A stretch of DNA of 64,000 nt from Sternotherus odoratus. Taxonomy: Eukaryota > Chordata > Testudines > Kinosternidae. Location of the stretch: contig JAVMKO010000002.1 of the NCBI GenBank assembly GCA_032164245.1, positions 62,343,840-62,407,839 of the forward strand, given 5' to 3'. Of this stretch, positions 1-12,800 are shown in pieces (position 1 is the first letter of the stretch; each line of letters begins with the position of its first letter). Below the pieces are notes generated by a model. It did no database searches. It worked only from the letters and a program-made list of their open reading frames with translations, and was not told where the DNA came from. The translations under genes and the position numbers were made by a program.

Positions 1-807
1 CCGCCCACCGAAGATCAGGTGTTCAGTGGTGTGCAGGAGGCTCTGGGAAAGAAGGGAAAGAGGAGGAGCAGGGGCAGGAAGAGGTGGCACTAGGCTAGAT
101 ATGGGGGGGTCGGCATGGGAGGGGGAACACATGACTGGTCACACGTTCTCCTCTTTAGATAGTGCCCCCTTAGTACGGGGAGATACTAGTCATCTATGGT
201 AGGGTGCACTCAAGGGAGGGAGAAGAACAGGATGGGAAGAAGCGGGGTCGGGGTAGGGTCCTGGGGGGAAAGGGTGGGGCAGCTCCCAATAAATCAGAAA
301 GTCAGTGTCTGTGAATGGTACCCATTCCTGACATACCTGAGTGCTTCACAATTTGTAATGTATTTATCTACACAACACCCCTGTGAGTTTGGGATGTACA
401 CAGGGGAACTGAGGTACAGAGCAGGGAACTGAACCATGTCTCTTGAATTCCGAGCTGGTGTCCTAATCACTGGATTATTCTCTCCCTCTCGCTCTCACAT
501 GGTCAATGAATGCATTATCATTGATAGCTAAGAAGACCATTTGCCCTCCTGCATAACAAGGTAAGGTAATAAAAGTGTGGACATGATCCTCAGGACTTTG
601 ACCAAACTTTTGATGGCTTATTAGGCATGGTTTAGAGATAATTCATGCTTGGTTGTCTGGAAATAAGCAAGGGACGAAACAGCATCATCACGCGTGCACA
701 TGAAGCAGAAGGTGCAGTGTATCTCAATGACAAATTACCAGCTGAAAACATTCTCCTATATTAAGGTAATACTTACTTGAGAGGAGAGTAATAGAAGGAT
801 ATTGCAT
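1..807 (-). other. DTNA: probable DTNA 3' untranslated region
   Basis: This sequence follows the long-isoform stop codon. No gene is visible in it. It contains a MIR-like stretch (about 345-478) and purine-rich sequence in the first 300 bases. How much belongs to the mature 3' UTR cannot be told from sequence alone. Confidence 0.5.
345..478 (-). repeat. MIR-like ancient SINE fragment
   Basis: The plus strand reads 'caacacccctgtgag', then 'ggggaactgaggtacagag', 'gggaactgaacc' and 'cctaatcactgga', the order found in antisense MIR-family SINEs. The central part is shortened. Family assignment is from memory. It would lie within the long-isoform 3' UTR. Confidence 0.5.
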
Positions 808-825
808 TCAACCTTGCAAACTGAC
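808..825 (-). CDS. DTNA: DTNA coding segment 17: terminal exon, last five residues and stop
   Basis: The final coding piece is GTC AGT TTG CAA GGT TGA, that is VSLQG and a stop, right after the acceptor tgttatctacag. Mammalian alpha-dystrobrevin-1 ends EAYQVSLQG (from memory), and segment 16 ends EAYQ in phase 0, so the join is exact. The exon continues as 3' untranslated sequence towards position 1. No AATAAA or ATTAAA on the minus strand was seen below 808, so the polyadenylation site is probably outside the window. Confidence 0.92.
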   Translation of the reverse strand, partial: VSLQG

Positions 826-3800
826 CTGTAGATAACAAAGGACATAAAACAAGAAGATGACAAGTTAAGTGAGTGAGCAGCCAGGCCAGTGTATTATTTG
901 GAATAAAGCCATGCATAAAAGAGGAAATAAGAGAGGACAATACTGGGGACAGGAAATAAGACTAAGGAAAACTGTCATACAATACACTCATTGAGAAACT
1001 ATAACAAGACCATATCTGCTAACTGACATGGGAGGGTAAGCGCTGTTAGCATTTAGGTTTGTGCATTAAATATATTCCTCTTGATAGCACTTGTTATTTG
1101 CTACATGCTCAAGATGAAGCGGAAAAAAATGATGCTTTTGAGGCTTCTTGTCACAGATTCTTTCATGTACCATGCGCTCTGCTGCTGCCACGTAGCAGAA
1201 AATCACTCTCTTTGCTGACAATCTGGTTTCATTTAAACTCTAGCGTCTCAGAGTTTCATTTGCAAAAGCTTGCTTGAAGGTCACAAAGACCAAAAACACT
1301 GGGTATTGTGCCATCATTTTCAATGCAATAATAAGGCTACATGTTCGTCTAAAAGTACTGCTTTTACATATAGTGAGACAAAGAAATACATCTAATATCA
1401 TTCTTGAACCAACAAAGGATTCTGTAAGCTTAGTAGCAGTAATTTTCTTATGAGATTTTTTCAGTTGACAGTTGTATTATGAGAGCAACTACAGCCTTCA
1501 TTTGTTTTAGGATATCTAGTCGAATGGGAAACTTATGTGAAAATGATCAGTAAGAAATACCATATTAATTCTTAGAGGCTGGATTCAAACTGCACAATTC
1601 TTCCCACCACCATTCCCATGAGCATTTGAAAAATAAATTTACTGTTTTTTTCTTCCTTCTTTAAAAATAAAGACAAAGCTAGCTCTATGTTCTTTGACTT
1701 TAAAGACTATCCAGGGATATTCATGGAAAAAGGTGTTGAATAATGAAATACTATGCATTAAACCCTAATCACAGAAGAGAGCCAAGGCCACATCAGATGT
1801 TCTAGTGACTCATAAGAACATAACCTTGCTAACTCTTATTCATCCTAGCAGCTCGTACTCAAATAGTCCCAATGGCACCATTCAAGTTAGCAAGGGCTAC
1901 TAATACAATTGAAGGTTTGCATACTAGGAGCCATAGTCATTAATTGAAAATGTTTTTTAGTGTTTGTTTTCTAGGAAATAAATGTTTTCTGAGTAGAACT
2001 GTACAGCTTAAAGGGGAAGTGTTAAGTTTCCTCAGGAAAGTTAACAAACTGAATGAACTCTTCTTCTGGGGTGACCATTTCATATCACCCAATTTAATCA
2101 TTTTTTAAAAAGTTAGTCCTTTTCTATTTTTTCCCCAACTGGAAACAAGCCAGGTGTAATATTCACCCATTGTGAAATCCTGCCCCAGTGAAATTTTCTA
2201 TTGATTTCAATGGGGACAGGATTTAATGCGTTGTCATTTTGGGACCACAGCAGAAAAGTCCTACTTTGGAGGAAGCAACAATACTGAAAGGTATCTGCCA
2301 AAATTTCTCTCTTACCTCACAAATAATGGCTGTGATTCTGCAGTCCCCCACTCCCCACACACTTAATTTTATGCATTGGCGTAATCCCATTATAATTAGC
2401 GTGAGTATTCACGTAAATTTAAAAACATGTACTTGTTAATGGAGCTGTGCTGCAGGTTACTAATATTGGCCCTGATCTTGCATTGAACTCTATAGTCAGA
2501 TCATTGTTCCCTTTATAGAGAAAATGGAGTGTCAGTAGAAGTAGAAAAACTGATGACATAATGCTTGCAATGTCATTGTTAAGGTGTTCCTGCTACACAA
2601 TAAATCATTGCTTTCCATGTTCGAACTCAGCAGTCGCAGTTCCACTTATTCAGCAGCAACCTAAGAACTGCACTCTTTTGTCATTTGTTATCTTGGGTAA
2701 AACACTGGCACAACATTGAGGTGTTGCCCACTGTTGCCATATTGAGATGCTGCATAGCAAGGATGAGGATGAAATGTCATTGCATCCTTCAAGACGGTCA
2801 CACTGACATGACTTTCTGTGAGCTACCATAGTCTTGTACAGCAGATTTATATAAAAACTATGATAGTCACCTGAAATTCAAAACCAATGGCAACCTTGAT
2901 GTGAGCCAATAGACATTTTAAACTCTGGCTCACTCAGATTTTTACATCTGGATGATCAGAGGAGGAGCAATTTAAAACAGGCACTGATCTCTTGCACCAT
3001 GCAAACATGCACATCATTTACTAGCCATGCAAGATACTTTGAGAGTCCAACCATGCGGGACCAATCGGCTTGAAACCCCTTGTGGCTCTTGAAGCTACAG
3101 GTGCACTTTGCTAATCACCAGGTCACTTATTCACAAGCCAAGTCCCTATGGCTGAGTCCCCACTGCCCCATTTCACCAGATTCAGCAGTTGGCCCTTTGA
3201 GATATTATGTGACTCACTCTAGACCCTTTCCCCCATCCCAGATTATGACAAAAACATCCTATTTTAAAAGGACTGGTTCAGTGGCTCCAGTCCTCTAACA
3301 TGGAGAGACCATCATAGATACTTTATGTTATTAAATAAAAAACTGAGCTTAACATGCAATACCATCTCTACAATACAAAACATTCTTGGGTGAATGGCTT
3401 GGTAGAAATTGATTGACAGTGGCAATTATGAAGGATTAGCTAATAACCTTGTGAAGGTTAATGTCAGCCTTAAGCAAGTCAATTGATGAGCTCTTTCTGA
3501 GCAGTTTGTGTGTGCGTGTGAGATGTATCTATCTATCTAAGGGAGGCATGAGAGGGGAGAGTTTTGAGAATGATATATTTTTAAAATCTGGAAGCACCAG
3601 CCACTGACAAGAAATTGCAGATGGTGGGCTACTGCAGCACAATATCCTTTTTAAACCAAGAGACTATTTGGTGGGTTCCTTTCTTACCTGGTAGGCTTCA
3701 TCCTGCAGCTTTTGTTTCAGATATTCCTCCATCTTGAGCTCATTTTCCAACTGGCGGACAGAGTCATTTTCATAGTTCTCATCATCTGCTCTAACATAGG

Positions 3801-6800
3801 GATCTCCATCTTCTGTAACCCTAAAGATAATTATTAATAAATAGCTTCCTAAGACGAATTACATTCAATGTTAAAAGAACTTCCCTATTTTAATGAAAAC
3901 TGAGAGGAAAGCAGGATCTATGTTTTCAACTCCATGTACACTTTCTTGAAGGTATTTTTATTTTTGCAGGCCTTTCTCAAGTCCCACCTTATCTATGACT
4001 TCGCACGCATGAACAAGATTAAGGGCATGTTCCACTAAATGTGCATTCACTGTCCAATCATGTTCCTGTTGAAGTCAATAACAAAAATTCTCAAAAGCTT
4101 CCTTGAGACTAAGATTTGGTTCTAAGGATCTGATTGGAAGCCTACTGGAGTTGATTTTGGATCAGGCACTAAATTAGGGTTCATTGAAAAATTTCTGATG
4201 AAACATGCTACTTCACTGACAGCAAAACATTTCTTGAAGACATATTGATTTCAATGAAGGTTTAGATGGGATGGTCGAGGGTGGGTGAGACAGAGAAAGA
4301 GAGACTCTTTTGATCTGAAAATGGAAGTTTTAATACAACTCTAACTTGTGAAAACCTTCGAAGGGCTTTGTTTTCATTCCACATTGCAACAAAAACAAAT
4401 TTTGAAACCTTGAAAGTTGTCATAAAACAGAATAGTCATCTTTCAGCCAGCTCTGCATTAAATCATTAAAATTTGCCAACCGTACTCTAGCAAAACTTCA
4501 CAAATAAAAAGGCTCAGCTGCTGAATTTCTTAATGGAAATCCAGGAAGATTGCTTCTTATTATGTGCTCATAAAAGTTTCTGATTGGAATCAAGGGTATC
4601 AACTGATCATTTCTTGCCGTCACTCCTTAGCTTAGGGTATGTCTACACTACCCACCGGATCGGAGGGCAGCGATCGATCCAGCAGGGGTCAATTTATTGT
4701 GTCTAGTCTACACGCAATATATCGACCTCCTGAGTGCTCTCCCATTGACTCCTATATTCCACCCCTGTGAGATGCACAAGCGGAGTCGATGGAGGAGTGG
4801 CAGCCGTTGACTTACCAGAGAGAAGATGCCGCAGTAAGTGGATCTAAGTACGTTGTCTTTAGCTATGTTATTCACGTAGCCGAAGTTCCGTACCTTAGAT
4901 TGATCTCTGCCCCAGTGTAGACCAAGGCTTAGAGAGCTCATTATTATTGGATAGGTAAAGAGCCTCCCACAGTTATATTTAGTTATATTAGTGGGCGGAA
5001 ATATGTACATGCACATTCTTATCATAATTTTAATACAAAATGCATTAAAAAATAGAGAAGGTACCAACATGTCACTGCGAATGGTGCCAGTGGCAGCTGC
5101 ACTGTGAATATACCCTGGCTTCCGGGCATGGATTTGTGCAAGGAAAGCCTTTTCAGAAGTCGGTGATGGAACAAGATCGTCAAAATGAGTCCGTCCAAAC
5201 TCAGAATCCACGTTACTCTCCGTCTCGCTGCCCATCTCTGTGAGCCACAAAAGGTGATTATGACTACATTTAATTTTCACATGTGCTAGTAGTAGGTTTG
5301 GTTCATTTCTCTAAATATTCTTCTGTTTCTCCAAGTTAGAATTCCAATATCTCTTTATCGTGAACACACCAGTATGTTTTAGGCAACATGGATGCTGTGG
5401 CCATACGTTCTCTATTTATCTGCAGAGCCACCTCTTGTTTCTGTGGCGGTCGAGCATAGTAGAGTCTCTGCAGACATTTGCATATGTTGCTAAAAAGGAC
5501 ATTACAGTATATGCCATTTGGCACAGCTAGAAATCTAGACTCAGGAGAACTTGGATATTGCACATCAGGATACAGATGCATTGTTGTGCTAGTGACATCT
5601 TTTAAAAAATAAATACACATGATAGTATTTACAGATGCACTAAAATGTTATATTCTGAAATTTTTTTTTATAAGCTTTAATTGCATCTGGAAGTCTGTAG
5701 CTTTCAAAAATTACCACTTTTAGGTTCTCTTTTCTTAAATTACAAAAATATCCAGAACTCCATTTAGGTGTTTTTTCCTCAGCTCCCTTTTATTTATTTT
5801 TAAATATATGTTAAAGGACTGTACCGTGATTGTGCTCTTAAGCCTCACGCACCTGAGTTTAGCTCTTTCACCAGAGAAGACATGGTATTGGTAATTGAAT
5901 CTGCTGCCACTAGTAAGTCATTTCTTAAATTTCGCCTTGTGCCTGAGGCAGGAAAAAGAAAAAAACACAAAGCTAAGATTTTTCTCAAGGGACAAATTAT
6001 GGCTTTGTGTATGAAGTACTTTTAACCTTATACCAAGTTGCCAACATAATAATTTCAAGGAGTCAAGACCTTCCAAAGGGACACATGCAAAACTTATATG
6101 CATAACAGCTTAATTTTCTTACACTGCATGCAACAGCAGCTCAACATCATGCTTCATTTATTCACAATGCCAAAAACTTGGAAGTTATTAATTACAATCC
6201 AACTCACATTCGTGTGGTGACACTAGGAGACCGGGACTAAGAGATCAAATGTCTGGGGGAAGTGGACTGAAGTTATTTCTCCCTAAGTTTCCATGGCTCT
6301 GTTTAATGACTCTTATTGTATAAATATGGTCAATGTTGAAGAAACATGGTTGATTTCATTAGTCCTTATATGGATTTTTCTTTCCCACCCCTTTGTGGTA
6401 TCTTCTGGATCTTAGGAATCTTCTTGTATTCTCCATAATCGACTCCCATTTAAAAACAAAAAACCAGCAGGATCAGTGGAATGGGGTGGGAGTGGGGCTC
6501 GGCAAGGGGGCAGTGGGATCCAGCATGGAAATATTGGCGGGGATTCTGCCCCCACAACTCCTGCAAACCTGGGGATGGAGGTGAGAGGGGGACTCAGAGG
6601 GGCAACAGTGACTGCTGAGCAGGTTGGAACCACCAGGACCCCACTTCCCTTCTGGGAGCTGGCTGCTCCCCAGCCAAGACTGAGTAGCTCCCTTTGCTCC
6701 CCCTCCTATGCCACATTCACAGCAAACTTCTGCCTACCTTGAAAGCCACTACACCCCCTCCATCAACAGCCCTGTGGTGCTGTGACCCTCTTTCCAATAC

Positions 6801-9800
6801 AGGAGGGTCTAGACATTATTTCCTGCAGAACTCCTTAGTACTGCCTTAAGCATCAATTGGGGAAGGTTATGAGAGAGCAAAGTGCAATACTTCATCCTCA
6901 GGGCTGTGACGGCTGGTACAGTGTGCTCCCAGCCTATGCTATCAGAGAGTCCCAAACTCATATCCTAGGGTAGTTAAACCAACTATATATAAATAGATCC
7001 AACCCTTAAAATCCTAGCTAGCTTCAGAGAGGATGATGCATAGAAAATGGCAGGATTTGGCATCTGGAATGTGTTTTAAACTGACGGCCCTTAAAACTGT
7101 TGATCGCAAGTCATAAATTCTGAGGAAAATGACTACAGGAAAGTAACTCAAAGTCCCCTACCCCAGTTCGTGTTCGTTCTCGTTCGTTCGTTCTCGTTCT
7201 CTCTCTCTCTCTCACACACACACACAAATACATTTCTGAGAAGAGCTGTAATGCATTCTCAGCTTCTCATCTATACAGACTTTTACATCTATCCTCTAAG
7301 AAGAGAAAATATAGGAGAGCTAGTTCTCTACTCCATGGAGTGCCTTCACTATGGGCAAATTAAAAGAACAGCTACAACTGTTTGCTTAAAAAAGAATCCT
7401 CACATACTATGGTGTTTACCAGTATATTATACAAGGATTGCTCTTAAAAACTGCCCAGATTTGCTTTATACAACTAGATTAAGATAAATACTGAGGATAA
7501 ATTATGTATATACCAAAGGTAGTTGTTTTTAAGTGTGATCAATGTACATATGAGAATACACTTTTACACTGACGTTTCACTTGAGCAGAACACACTGCTG
7601 TAACTAAAAGCAGTTGCCTTACACAACCCATGTATTATTTAGGGATATTTTATTGTAGCTACTAAATTGTCTCTCTTTGTCCAAGTTCTGAAAGAAACTA
7701 CTCTTTAAGAGAGTGATATCTGTCCATACATCTTTCTCAGTGTTTTTAGGCTGAAAGAGGAAAATTTCATGCTGTGCTCTCATTTCTCACAGAATACACA
7801 CTGAGCGACCTGGTGCCATGGGACAAGGAACAATCCTCTAGCTGGACAGAGTTTAACAGGAGAATTAACTAGTTCTTTAAAGGGAAAACCTTGATTGCAC
7901 TTAAGGCTCAATCTTGTCATCAAATTCATGGATGCAATTCCCTCTGAAATTAATGAAAGTTGCAAGGGTGGGCAGAATTGAGCCCAGGAGGGCAAATTAT
8001 GTTCTCAGTTACAGTAGGGTATATCCAGGGGAATGCCACTGACATTCCAATTTGCAATGGTGTAACTGAGAGCAAAGTTTGGCCCTTTGTGTTCAAGGAA
8101 AAGAAAAAAGGAAATTGCAGGGATCCAAGCATTTGGGAAAGAGAGTAATTCCACGGGCGGAGTGATATTTCCATATTCAGGGCACACAAACTCTATTTTC
8201 TTTGTAGCCTATTATTTAACCTGTGATTTTAGAACTTCAAAGCAAACAATCAGTAAGCAAAGGATAGATCTTCCATCCTTTTGTAATTTGACAAACAACA
8301 GGGAAGGGGAATGAAAAGTGCGCAGCAGCCGATGGCAGTGTTCTGGTAAACATCATTAGACACAATGGAAAAGTCCACCAGTTCTTAGGAGAAACAGCAA
8401 AATACTCCCTCCCTCTCACATCACCCTCCCAAAGCCCAGCTTGTTGAACCAATTTGCAATGGTCAATAAGTCTTTATTTTATGGCAATCAAATTGAGTTG
8501 CAATGGATAGAGCACTGGAACAGGACTCAAAAAATCTGGGTTCTATTCCTGGCTTGGTCACTGGACAGGTGGGTGACCTTGTGCAAGTCACTTCTCCTCG
8601 CTGTGCCTCAGTTCCCCATCTGACACTTGCATATGCTTTCGGTGTAACTAATAAGTTAACAATGCAACTTACTTTGTGCAAAAGCTTCTTGCACGTCTCC
8701 TCCCACACCTGTCAGAGAGTCCTGAGGTGTATGGGTTGGGGTGGAGCAGGCAGACGCAGACCTGATCGGCATAGGAATAGGTCGGCTGATAGTGTGACTG
8801 GGTGAAGATCGAGGGGAGCCTGCTCCTTGAGTCTGGAAAATAAGAACAAGTGGTTAAATAGGTCTTTACAAGAGAAAACACTCAGCTGGCATCATCTTCA
8901 TTCCATTCCTTAGCTTCGCTGAGTGAAACCTCAGCTGGTATCATGCAGTTACGCAGAAAAATAGGGTAATATTAAGTTAGTTGATGGAAACCTATTGCAC
9001 CCAACTTCTACGGCAACCCATGGTAAAGATGTAGTATTTAGGAAAGATAGATTTGGTCATCCTGAAACATGGCAGGCTGGGTTGGATATAAACATTTAAA
9101 GAAGATATTTATTTTCTTTAAATCGAAGGTCTGGGACTTTTTTCTGTGAAAGAATTAGGAGTGTTGGCAATATTCTTAGGAAGACAACTCTGGCAATCTG
9201 TAGGAAGTGGAAGGATGCTGGCACTAAGACAACTTTCAGTCTGGGTAATGAGTTGAAGCTACTTCTGGAGGTGTAATATTTCCATGTTAGCTGATCAAGT
9301 TCATGCCCTTACACCTCAACCACTGTTACCAGAAGGAATCCATGCAATAAAGTTTTGGAATGTAAATTAAACCTATTAGTGAAATAAAATCTTACCCTCC
9401 CAACAAATAGTACAGATTTGTGTTTTTCTTTTTGGTTTGTGAGCTACTCAGCCACCACTAAATCATTCCCTAGCAAATTGTTCACTCCACAGGATATACT
9501 CAGCCTCTCCCAAAGTACCATTCGGATAGGCAATTTAAATTCCTGTTATGGGTTCCAGTGGCTGGAAGTTAAAATGTTTTAACACCAGTCATATAAAAAT
9601 GTCATGCTGTTAGTACCGGCGAGTTAGTATCATTTAACTGAAATTTGAGCATACGTTGAAGAACGATAATTTTTAAAAGTGGAGCTGGGTGATACCCCAG
9701 GACACAGTGAATTAATGCACTTTTCCTTTACTGCCTGACAGTTCCTGGGAATATATGTCAACATAAGAAAAACAACCAAACAAACCACACACTATTTAGC

Positions 9801-12800
9801 ATGATTAGGAATTGGGGTTCAGCAGAGGCCTATGGCCAAGATGACAAGAGTTCCACTAAACAGGAACCGGTGCTCGTGTGTATTAGTTTACAGTGAAAAG
9901 TTACATTATCTCTAGTGAGGTTTCCTGCCCTGCCATTTGGACCTGCAGTAACAATCAATTAAAAAATTCAGTTGGATTTCTTAGCCCCTTCAGTGTCACA
10001 GGCCGTCAATGTTTTGGTGACTGTTTCCTCAGAGACGAAGATCAGATATCGATAACTACATGACAAAAAAGGCGGCAACAACCCTTTATAAAATTGGTCT
10101 ACTTTTCTTTTTCCAAGTGTAAGCCAACTTTTGTTTTCTAGATTTTGACCTTAACCATGCCTACCGTGCACCTACTGAAATAGGTCTGATCAGAAGAAAA
10201 GCAGCATTGTTATTGCTAGTTAACCTCCAACAAATTGATCAGGATTCTTCTTTTTAAAGGACACTGTGACTGCTGAAAAACAATGCTATCGAAGTTCACA
10301 CTACAATGATCTTGGCAGAAGAAGTTACCTGAGAGGTTTGAAGGAGGACTTTGCAAGGGAGACACTCATTTCTGATAAGAGATGGCAAGTATAATTTTAG
10401 TATATTCTTTCGGGGTAAAATCTTTTAGGACACAAATAATAGCGAGGGGAAATCTGAACAAATAGGGATCAATGCTCTCCTGCTGGCCCTTCTGTCTCAT
10501 TCTTGTAGTACAAAGGGATCCAAAAATAGCTGGATCTGGCCAGCTGATAATTCTGCCAGACCAGGGGAATTTTCAGCTGGTGCAGATGCATTACCAGCCC
10601 CCCGGGGACTGTTACTAGCTGTCAGAATTCAAGGTGTAGCCCGGTGATTCTCTAAACTCTACTGGGGCCATGCCCAGAGCAGATCAGACAAAACACCAGA
10701 GAGCAGCAAACTGCATCCCTGCCACCTCCACTCCTCTACTGAACAGATTTTGGCAGATTTTGTCCATAGTTCCATGTTGTACTTTTCCATTTTCTATTTC
10801 CTTTTCATTGACTGGGAGGCTAAGGAAGAACAGAAAATCAACAAGAACTCTCAAGGAAGTCGAAGAAAGTGCAGTTTATGCAAATATTGTCCAATAAGTC
10901 ACACTTAAAGAACTGTCAAATGATGTGACAGGCATTTGGCCTGTCCCTTAATTCCTTAAAATGATGAACAATTGGACGTTCCTTTTCTAGAATTTATTCT
11001 CATGGGGGATTCAAGAAAGGAGAGGGTACTTACCTTACAGTAGCTAGAGATTGTCTAGATGCTTTTGTCTCTATGTTGCTGTACTGTAGCTCCACCATAC
11101 GATGTGTATGCCCCTGTGCACTCTTAATTGGACACTGCAAAGTAGTATTTGTGGGCCTGCGCCTACGTAGAAGACCCCATGCTCCAAATGAGGAGATATA
11201 GGGGATATATAGAAAGCCCACTCCCATTCAGTTTCTTCTCAGCCATGAAGCCAGAGACGCCACAGCAGACTGGAAGAAGGGTGAGAGGTGGAGTACCCAT
11301 AAGGCAAAAACATCGTGAATAACTCAAGCTACTATAAGGTAAGTAAGCCCTCCTCCATCTTTGAGCACACGTCCCTGTGGTTGCTCTACCATGGGAGACC
11401 CCCAAGCAGTAATTCAGAGGAAGTGGGTGCTGGGGAGGTAAATCAAGACACTGTTTGCAGAACTGCATCACCAGAGGAACTGTCCTCTCTGGAAGCAGGT
11501 AAGATGGCAAAGGTATGAATAGAAGACCAAGTCACAGTCCTGCCGATTTCTGCTCTGGGAATGTCTTTTAGTACAGCCGTAGATGTAGATTGAGCTTCAG
11601 TGGAACGTGCTGTCAGCTGTATCCCAGTTCTTTCGTAACAGGTCAAAATACAACCTGAAACCCACATGCTGCATAGAAACAGGTTGTCCCTTCATTCTTC
11701 CTGAAAATGATACTCCCAGAGTACTGTAGAAGCAAAATATAGGATGGCTTTACTTCAGGCCTAAAAATATAGTCAAGTTAACATCAGGCCTGCTATAAAA
11801 CGAAATAAAATGAAAAGAGGAAGGCAAAAAGATTGTGATCTGAGCCTTCAGACAACTAGGTCAAAGATATATGGATATGAAGCCTGCTTCCCTGCTAACC
11901 GCAAAAATATCCACATTTAGACTGAAATAAAGGCCTCAGGCAATTTCTGGATCCAAATTATAAGAGTGGTCTATTATTCCACAACAGTACTGAGGATGTA
12001 ACCTCCTCTCGAGCAAATCAGGTGACATTTGGAATTATTCGGGATGGCAAAGAGATACACTAGCGTTCCACATTTTTAAGTACATACTATAATCACTATT
12101 CTGATCTGACATGCATGGTAAATCCTGCACTGTTAATTGTAACGTTCATTTTCTGGAACAAGACCTTTGCAAGGCATGAGAAACTTTAGGTATTCAGGGT
12201 TTCCATTTACTATGTAGATAATATTTCCATCGTATCTACAGAGGGTTTCCGTCTACTATGTAGACATGATTTTTTTTCTTTTAACCATTTGGGTAATATT
12301 GGACAAAATCAACCCACAGAAAGCTGAAATATGTAAAGATCTAGAGACTGTATGGTTAAAAAGACTGCAGCTATTTTTTATATTCTACTTTGCTAGATGA
12401 GATTCAGCCCAGATGTGTGGCAACTGAATGCTGTTACCATTGGATGTCTGTCTGGTGGCATATGTGAAATGCGGTTAGTGGTCTTAGTCTAAATCGCAAG
12501 AGACAGATGGTAAATGTAAACTATGCTTACGACTGATGCTAAGTGACTGACTTGCTTGTAGTCTTAGCGTGAAGGCCAAGGACTGAACTTCTTTTAATCC
12601 CTAGTTAGACCCACAAGATCAGGATTGAGGCATGTTGACGGGAGCTTGTGGAAAGCTGCCACTATCACTGAGATGACAGAAGGCTTCAGCCTTCATTTGT
12701 TAACTGATTGCTGCTGTCAGCATCCAAGGGCCTTTATGAGACCGTCATGTATCCGATTTAACCCATCATACTTAGATCAAAGTGGTAAGGATTTTAATTA

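Larger units (their letters stand above)
5943..8672 (-). other. DTNA: DTNA intron 13-14
   Basis: This 2.7-kb intron contains a microsatellite (7165-7226), a palindromic element (7975-8088) and a MIR-like SINE (8495-8630). A G-rich stretch at 6475-6620 shows no clear family. No exon was seen. Confidence 0.8.
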
